DNA from: Chitinophaga qingshengii
GTDB taxonomy: Bacteria > Bacteroidota > Bacteroidia > Chitinophagales > Chitinophagaceae
Direction: 5' to 3'
Length of the DNA stretch: 64,000 bases
Assembly (NCBI RefSeq): GCF_014529935.1
Contig: NZ_JACVFC010000004.1
Location: forward strand, 186,001-250,000
Positions 58,665 through 64,000 of the stretch are shown here, one piece after another. Numbering within the stretch: the stretch's first letter is position 1; every line of letters begins with the position of its first letter. The notes beneath the pieces are model-generated. The model saw only the letters and a list, made by a program, of their open reading frames with translations. It did no database searches and had not been told where the DNA came from. The position numbers were made by a program, and so were the translations under genes.

Positions 58665-58685
58665 TGAATAATCAAATATATTGCT

Positions 58686-59228
58686 TTGTCAATCGATATT
58701 GTTTTTGCCATTATCATGGTATTGGCCCTTTATAAGGGTTATACCCGGGGCTTGATAGTGGCGGTATTTTCGCTGGTAGCCGTCACATTGGGGATGGCTG
58801 TAGCGCTTAAACTATCCGCAGTAACGGCCCTGCAGGTCCAGCAACGCTGGGATGTGCATTCCCGCTGGGTCCCTGTACTTTGTTTCGTTTGTCTTTTTGT
58901 AGGCGTAGTGTTGCTGGTACGGTTGGGCGCAGGAGCCTTGCAGAAACTGGTGGAAATGGTGATGATGGGCTGGCTGAACCGTTTGGGAGGCATCCTGCTG
59001 TATAGCCTGATATTTACGATTATCTACAGTGTGGTATTGTGGATGGCCAACCAGATCTATCTGTTGAGCCCTGAAACCAAATTACAATCGGTAGTGTATC
59101 CCTATATTGAGCACATTGGCCCCTGGGTACTGGACCACATGGGTGACTGGATACCTGTCTTCAAGGATATTTTCTCCCAGTTGCAGGCCTTCTTTGATAA
59201 GGCCGCCCGGCAGTTACAACCGGCCTGA
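58686..59228 (+). CDS. CvpA family membrane protein
   Basis: A 180-residue protein with four hydrophobic helices, starting IDIVFAIIMVLALYKGYTRGLIVAVFSLVAV, characteristic of CvpA (colicin V production). The best start is TTG 58686 just after the repeat; no ATG gives the N-terminal helix. In E. coli CvpA is linked to colicin V production and purF; in this phylum its role is unknown. A C-terminal amphipathic stretch follows the last helix (AFFDKAARQL). Confidence 0.85.
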   Translation: MSIDIVFAIIMVLALYKGYTRGLIVAVFSLVAVTLGMAVALKLSAVTALQVQQRWDVHSRWVPVLCFVCLFVGVVLLVRLGAGALQKLVEMVMMGWLNRLGGILLYSLIFTIIYSVVLWMANQIYLLSPETKLQSVVYPYIEHIGPWVLDHMGDWIPVFKDIFSQLQAFFDKAARQLQPA

Positions 59229-59288
59229 CAGCAATTAGATTAATAAAAAGAATTATTTTAGCGTAAAATTGACTTTCAAGATTTGGCA

Positions 59289-60065
59289 ATGGATTACGAA
59301 ATCAAAACACAGGGTAAGTTTAATTATATAGAAGAAGGCGAAGGAGAACCACTGGTATTATTGCATGGATTGTTTGGTGCATTGAGCAATTTCTCGCACA
59401 TGATCGAGTATTTCCGGCAGTATAACAAGGTAGTGATACCCATGTTACCCCTGTATGATTTAAACATCCTGGAAACGTCTGTTGGCGGGCTGGCGAAGTT
59501 TGTGCATAAGTTTGTGGAGGCCAGAGGCTATCAGAACATACACCTGCTGGGTAACTCCCTGGGGGGCCATGTGGCCCTGGTGTACCTGCTGAAACACCCG
59601 GAGGCGCCTGTTAAGTCACTGATACTCACCGGTAGTTCCGGACTGTTTGAGAACGGCATGGGAGAAACTTATCCCAAAAGAGGCGACTATGAATATATCC
59701 GTAAAAAAGCGGAGCTTACCTTCTATGATCCGAAGATCGCTACCAAAGAGCTGGTAGATGAGATGTTTGAAATTGTGAACAACCGCCTGAAAGTGATCAA
59801 GATCATTACTCTGGCGAAATCTGCTATCCGGCATAACCTGGGCGATGAACTGAAAGATATTCAACAACCTACTTTACTGATCTGGGGCCGCAACGACACG
59901 GTTACACCGCCAATGGTAGGCGAGGAGTTCCAGAAACTTATACCTAATTCTGAACTGCAGTTCATCGATAAATGCGGCCATGCTCCTATGATGGAAGTAC
60001 CCGATGAATTCAACAAGATCCTGCACGCTTTCCTGGAAAAACTGAAAACGCAGCCAACCACCTGA
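59289..60065 (+). CDS. Alpha/beta-hydrolase
   Basis: A 258-residue hydrolase with HGLFGALSN (oxyanion), GNSLGGHVA (nucleophile Ser), Asp in WGRNDTVTPP and His in CGHAPMMEVP. The lid domain spans about 130-190. Resembles the haloalkane dehalogenase/lipase branch; substrate unknown. ATG 59289 is preferred. No direct functional partner is apparent. Confidence 0.9.
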   Translation: MDYEIKTQGKFNYIEEGEGEPLVLLHGLFGALSNFSHMIEYFRQYNKVVIPMLPLYDLNILETSVGGLAKFVHKFVEARGYQNIHLLGNSLGGHVALVYLLKHPEAPVKSLILTGSSGLFENGMGETYPKRGDYEYIRKKAELTFYDPKIATKELVDEMFEIVNNRLKVIKIITLAKSAIRHNLGDELKDIQQPTLLIWGRNDTVTPPMVGEEFQKLIPNSELQFIDKCGHAPMMEVPDEFNKILHAFLEKLKTQPTT

Positions 60066-60180
60066 AACTGTGCCCGGTAGCCTGCACACCGCCCTCTTCA
60101 GGAGCGGGAGGCAGTCTGTACATGTAATTTCTTTTTCTGTTGGAAGATTCTTTGTTATTATTGTGTAAGAATACACGAAA

Positions 60181-60840
60181 ATGACTGCCAGAGAACTCAT
60201 ATCCACCGTGCCAATTCTGCAACCTTCGGATGCAGGGTCCAAAGCATTGCGACTGATGAACGAATTTCATCTGACGCAGTTGCCCATGGTCGTGGATAAT
60301 AAGTATGTGGCATTGGTAGAAGAAGACCAGATCATGGATCTGGAAGAGCCGGAAATGAAGGTGGAATCCATCCAGTACAACGGAGCTAACCGCCCGGCTA
60401 TACAGGAAGGCGCCCATCTTTTTGAAGCGCTGAAGTTATTCTATGAATTCAAGCTGTCTGTATTGCCCGTCATCACCAAAGAAAATGACTACCTGGGCAT
60501 CATCTCCAAAGATAGCCTGCTGGCTGCCCTGGCGGCATACAACAGCGCTAAGGAAGCCGGTGGTATCCTGGCACTGGAAATGGACCCAAGAGACTATAGC
60601 CTGAGCGAAATAGCCCGTATTGCGGAATCCAATGACGTGACGCTGCTGAGCGTCAATACCATAACTGACCCTTCCGGCAAGCTGGAAGTGCTGCTGAAAA
60701 CCAACCGGCAGGAGCTGCACTCCCTCGTGGCTACCTACGAACGGTTTAACTACACGATCAAATACATCTACTCTGAAGAACAGGAAGAAGACCTGCTTAA
60801 AAAGAACTACGATTTGCTGATGAATTATATCAGCATGTAA
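60181..60840 (+). CDS. CBS-domain protein
   Basis: A 219-residue soluble protein with two CBS motifs in tandem: MTARELISTVPILQPSDAGSKALRLMNEFHLTQLPMV (in pieces), then FYEFKLSVLPVITKENDYLGIISKDSLL. The final 80 residues (ALEMDPRDYSLSEIARIAESNDVTLLSV) resemble an ACT-like regulatory fold. CBS pairs typically bind adenosine nucleotides. The gene lies upstream of the outer-membrane barrel and nadK, an arrangement common in Bacteroidota. Function unknown. Confidence 0.88.
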   Translation: MTARELISTVPILQPSDAGSKALRLMNEFHLTQLPMVVDNKYVALVEEDQIMDLEEPEMKVESIQYNGANRPAIQEGAHLFEALKLFYEFKLSVLPVITKENDYLGIISKDSLLAALAAYNSAKEAGGILALEMDPRDYSLSEIARIAESNDVTLLSVNTITDPSGKLEVLLKTNRQELHSLVATYERFNYTIKYIYSEEQEEDLLKKNYDLLMNYISM

Positions 60841-60950
60841 GGCACTCTGCATTTATTTCTTATTTGATTATGTTGATGGGGTTGATTATCTTCCATGATA
60901 ACGACACATTTAAACTAACTTTAGAATTTTCTAAATCAGAGACGCCTACA

Positions 60951-62384
60951 ATGCTGAGATGCTGTTATTACTTGCTGGTAATCGTGTGCCTGCTTGGCAC
61001 CACATTATCCGGCACGGCCTCAGGCCGAATGGAAGGAGAGGGGAAGGCGGCGCTGGTGCAGGATTCTGGCTACCTGGTTGTCCGAAATATCATTGTTGTC
61101 GGAAACAAGAAAACCCGTACCTCCATCATACTCCGGGAAATCAGTACTGTACCAGGGGATACCATCCGCCTGACAGATCTGGCGGAAACACTGGAAGAAC
61201 GCCGCAAACAGATACTCAATACCTCCCTCTTCCTCAATGTCACCGCCAATGTCAAAAACTGGGACGGCAACACGGCCGACCTGGTCTTTGAAGTCTGGGA
61301 ACGGTGGTACACCTTCGCCTTTCCTATCTTCAAACTGGCCGACCGTAACTTCAACCAGTGGTGGGTAGAAAAAGGACATAAACTCAACCGTATCAACTTC
61401 GGCATAAAAGGATCCCAGGAAAACCTTACCGGCCGCAACGATGGCCTCGATGCCACCCTGCAGTTCGGCTATACCCAAAAAATAGCGGTCGCCTATAACC
61501 TGCCTTATATCGATAAAAGTTTCCGGCATGGACTCGGTATCCTGTTTTCATATAGCCGTAACCGTGAGGTGAACGACAGTACCAGCGATAACAAACAAAA
61601 GTTTTTCCGGAAAGATGACGAGTACCTGCGGCAGGTGTATACGGTCGGACTTCGTTACAGTTACCGCAGGGCCATCAATGCCCGTCACCAGGTATTTCTG
61701 ACCTACAACTACGAAAGAGTGGCCGATTCGGTAGCCCTCCTCAATCCGAATTATCTCGGTAAAGGACGTACTCACGTACGCTTCCTGGACCTGACCTACC
61801 GGTTCTCCTATATCAAAGCAGATAGCTGGATATACCCGCTCAAAGGCATCAGTATCATGGGGGAAGTCGCCAAAAGAGGGATCGGGCCGCTGAGTGATAT
61901 TGATGATATCCGTTTCCGGCTCAACTTCACCAAATTCTGGCAGCTGCGCCGTAAAACGTTTTTCTCGCTGGGTACCCGTGCGCAGGCGAAATTCTCTGAT
62001 GAGCAGCCTTATATCAACCAGCAGGCACTGGGTTATGCAGATGATTACCTGCGGGGCCTGGAATATTATGTGATAGACGGTACCAGTTTCGCCCTGCTGA
62101 AATCCACGCTGCGGCAGGAGTTGGTGTCGTTTAAAATCAAGCTGCCGATTGTGCCCAAAAAATTTAATACCGTGCCTGTCCGCATCCTGGCTAAAACCTT
62201 TGCGGATGCGGGTTATGCCTATAACAAATTCCCGGGCAACAGTTTCCTTAACAACCGCTTCCTGTACACCGGCGGGATAGGCATCGACATCGTTTCCTTT
62301 TACGATACCTGTTTACGTATAGAGTACAGCGTTAACCAGTTAGGACAAAAAGGACTATTTTTACACACCAGTGTAGATATGTAG
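60951..62384 (+). CDS. BamA/TamA-like outer-membrane protein
   Basis: A 477-residue protein with a signal segment (MLRCCYYLLVIVCLLGTTLSG). The N-terminal part (about 45-110) has one POTRA-like unit: VRNIIVVGNKKTRTSIILREI with GDTIRLTDLAETLEERRKQILNTSLF. The rest is beta-barrel with many aromatic girdle residues and a final strand LRIEYSVNQLGQKGLFLHTSVDM. Shorter than BamA (about 800); closer in size to TamA-like or single-POTRA relatives. Start ATG 60951 is chosen at the signal peptide; 30 upstream codons in frame are not part of it. Confidence 0.86.
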   Translation: MLRCCYYLLVIVCLLGTTLSGTASGRMEGEGKAALVQDSGYLVVRNIIVVGNKKTRTSIILREISTVPGDTIRLTDLAETLEERRKQILNTSLFLNVTANVKNWDGNTADLVFEVWERWYTFAFPIFKLADRNFNQWWVEKGHKLNRINFGIKGSQENLTGRNDGLDATLQFGYTQKIAVAYNLPYIDKSFRHGLGILFSYSRNREVNDSTSDNKQKFFRKDDEYLRQVYTVGLRYSYRRAINARHQVFLTYNYERVADSVALLNPNYLGKGRTHVRFLDLTYRFSYIKADSWIYPLKGISIMGEVAKRGIGPLSDIDDIRFRLNFTKFWQLRRKTFFSLGTRAQAKFSDEQPYINQQALGYADDYLRGLEYYVIDGTSFALLKSTLRQELVSFKIKLPIVPKKFNTVPVRILAKTFADAGYAYNKFPGNSFLNNRFLYTGGIGIDIVSFYDTCLRIEYSVNQLGQKGLFLHTSVDM

Positions 62385-62402
62385 TCAAAAAAAGTGTTCA
62401 TT

Positions 62403-63293
62403 ATGCAGGTTGCTCTTTATAGCAGGGGATTTATTTCAGAGGACATTGATAATATCCGGTTGTTACTGGAAGAATTACAGCGTGCGGAGATCTCCGCTAC
62501 TTTTTACGAACCGTTTTACCGCATCCTGGTACAATATATTCCTTTTGAAAAGGAGCCGGCCCTGTTTGCCTGTGCAGAAGACCTGCCGGGAAAAATAGAC
62601 TTCCTGATGAGTCTTGGCGGCGACGGCACCCTGCTGGACACCGTGTGTTACGTCAGAGATACCAATATCCCCGTGATCGGGATTAATTTTGGGCGGCTGG
62701 GCTTCCTGGCCAGTATCGGCAAAGAAGAGATCCATGCATTGGTACAGGCCCTGCTGGACCGGACCTATGTGGTAGATCAGCGTTCGCTGATACACCTGGA
62801 CGCCAACGTGCCGTTGTTTGGAGAGATCCCCTACGCATTGAATGAGTTTACCATCCACAAGAAGGATACCTCCGCGATGGTGAAAATCCATACTTACCTG
62901 AACGGGGAATTTCTGAACACCTATTGGGCAGACGGCCTGATTGTGTCCACTCCAACCGGGTCGACAGGTTATTCGTTGAGCTGTGGCGGCCCTATCGTAT
63001 TCCCTGATGCCGGTAGTTTTGTGATTACCCCGGTGGCGCCGCATAACCTTAACGTGCGCCCTATCATCGTTCCTAATGAAAGCGTTATTTCCTTTGAGGT
63101 AGAAGGCCGGAGTGACCAGTTCCTGTGTACCCTCGACAGCCGGATGGAAACCATCGATAGCTCTGTACAGCTGGCCATCAAAAAGGAAAGGTTTAAACTT
63201 AGCCTGTTACGGCTGGATGAAAGTAATTTCCTGCATACCCTGCGTAATAAACTGCTCTGGGGCATCGATGCCCGGAATCGGATCAAAATATGA
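62403..63293 (+). CDS. nadK: NAD kinase
   Basis: A 296-residue NAD kinase that makes NADP from NAD and ATP or polyphosphate. The catalytic GGDGT is in MSLGGDGTLLDT; the nearby GRLGFLA and the second hallmark WADGLIVSTPTGSTGYSLSCGGPIV confirm it, as do HNLNVRPIIVP and LDSRMETID. Starts at ATG 62403 (a GTG nine bases upstream is also possible), 18 bases after the barrel gene. In related genomes it is followed by a DUF6089 gene and isoprenyl transferase, and the next gene here is DUF6089-like. Confidence 0.96.
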   Translation: MQVALYSRGFISEDIDNIRLLLEELQRAEISATFYEPFYRILVQYIPFEKEPALFACAEDLPGKIDFLMSLGGDGTLLDTVCYVRDTNIPVIGINFGRLGFLASIGKEEIHALVQALLDRTYVVDQRSLIHLDANVPLFGEIPYALNEFTIHKKDTSAMVKIHTYLNGEFLNTYWADGLIVSTPTGSTGYSLSCGGPIVFPDAGSFVITPVAPHNLNVRPIIVPNESVISFEVEGRSDQFLCTLDSRMETIDSSVQLAIKKERFKLSLLRLDESNFLHTLRNKLLWGIDARNRIKI

Positions 63294-63463
63294 GTTCCGG
63301 ATATATTATTTGTAAAATATATTCCTACATTTACAAATGTATTTTCTGTTGATTGTAAAGTAAATTATGCCTGTGGATCGATTTAGTATACATGCTGTTA
63401 GCATAATTGATCAGTCACACATTAAATAAATCCGGCATTATTGCGTTTAAGTAGAACTGATTT

Positions 63464-64000
63464 ATGCTGAAACCTTTTTTATATCCTAAAAACTTCGTGT
63501 GCTCGTTCCTGTTGGCGGCAGCGTGTCTGTTGGCCGGCGAGGCGAAAGCGCAAAACGAACTGGAATATGTAGGAGAGCTGGGAATATCTGTCGGGGGGGC
63601 GCAATATTTCGGGGACCTGAATACAAGAGGGGCTTTGAACACTATCAAGCCGGCAGTAGGTATTTACTATCGTAAGTACCTGAACGAGTACGTAGGGGTA
63701 CGCGCCCATGCCCGTTTTTTACAGCTGGGTTATTCAGACGTATATAATAAAAATGAATTTGAACGCCGCCGGAACTTGAGTTTTAATACCAACGTAGAAG
63801 AACTCGCTTTGCAAGGCGATTTTAATTTTTTCAAGTTTGAGCCGGGCAGCCTGGATCATCGTTTTTCCCCGTATTTATCCGCCGGCGCCAGTATTTTCCA
63901 TTTTAACCCTTACGCCTATCTGGATGGCAAAAAATATTTTTTACAATCCATGCGTACGGAAGGGCAGGGATCTGCCCTGTATCCCGAGCGTAAGCCTTAT
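63464..64000 (+). CDS. DUF6089-like outer-membrane barrel, 3' end cut by window
   Basis: An open frame from ATG 63464 to the window edge (179 codons, no stop). The first 30 residues form a signal peptide (FVCSFLLAAACLLAGEAKAQ), then NELEYVGELGISVGGAQYFGDLN, typical of the DUF6089 barrel family that is encoded beside nadK and isoprenyl transferase in Bacteroidota. The strands show the Tyr/Gly-rich alternation of small outer-membrane barrels. The C-terminal part lies outside the window. Confidence 0.85.
   Translation, partial: MLKPFLYPKNFVCSFLLAAACLLAGEAKAQNELEYVGELGISVGGAQYFGDLNTRGALNTIKPAVGIYYRKYLNEYVGVRAHARFLQLGYSDVYNKNEFERRRNLSFNTNVEELALQGDFNFFKFEPGSLDHRFSPYLSAGASIFHFNPYAYLDGKKYFLQSMRTEGQGSALYPERKPY

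Overview
The window comes from the chromosome of a Bacteroidota bacterium, most likely a Chitinophaga-like member of the Chitinophagaceae. The evidence is a set of families largely confined to that phylum (DUF4199, DUF4290, DUF5522, an IPExxxVDY-like protein, GldC, a DUF6089 barrel, a Rho with a long acidic insertion) and promoter-like TAnnTTTG boxes. Coding density is high, genes sit on both strands, and most functions are housekeeping. I see no prophage, transposase, CRISPR array, rRNA or recognisable defence island.

Layout. 1-5.4 kb: a cut SDR gene, topoisomerase IB, Ku and LigD (bacterial end joining); LigD is split by a frameshift at an A9 run. 5.4-12.1 kb: DUF4199 membrane protein, NtrC-type regulator, chromate transporter, Fe(II)/2OG oxygenase, ExbD-like protein, asnS. 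12.1-19.2 kb: rho, outer-membrane barrel, TetR regulator, a LytTR/7TM histidine kinase pair and a pterin dehydratase. 19.2-21.4 kb: a chain of minus-strand genes (IPExxxVDY-like protein, alkyltransferase-like protein, DUF5522, trmB), then an unusual tRNA-like RNA gene. 21.5-28.7 kb: Lrp regulator, tryptophan 2,3-dioxygenase, hydrolase, SDR, DUF4290-murA-gmk, CNNM/CorC protein. 28.7-34.5 kb: a candidate small RNA, tatC, rpiB, an M28 peptidase, a roughly 370-bp inverted-repeat element, HdeD, ECF sigma factor. 34.6-44.9 kb: uvrD-recX, nitrilase-family amidase, VOC protein, GT-C transferase, thiL, IMPase, a GH3-family enzyme and LysE. 45-52.7 kb: oxoacid:ferredoxin oxidoreductase beta subunit, AhpD-like protein, M28/PSMA peptidase, cell-wall amidase, acyl-CoA dehydrogenase. 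52.9-64 kb: hydrolase, two glycosyltransferases, OppC-type permease, lipoprotein, gldC, yqeY, cvpA, hydrolase, CBS protein, outer-membrane assembly-type barrel, nadK and the start of a DUF6089 gene that runs off the window.

The most unusual item is a 142-nt minus-strand RNA gene at 21223-21364. It folds as a complete cloverleaf with T-loop, U8, U33, GG in the D loop, an encoded CCA and a GUC anticodon, but carries a 74-nt structured variable region. It has its own promoter-like boxes and a rho-independent terminator. Other items worth attention are the LigD frameshift at a slippery A9, a family of eight long intergenic inverted repeats that fill gaps between genes, the element with 42-bp terminal inverted repeats at 32269-32640, a MurA with Asp in place of the catalytic Cys, and a structured small-RNA candidate upstream of tatC.

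Start codons were moved inward from the longest open frame wherever the family alignment begins later. All family names come from recognising motifs in the translated sequence; no database search was run.
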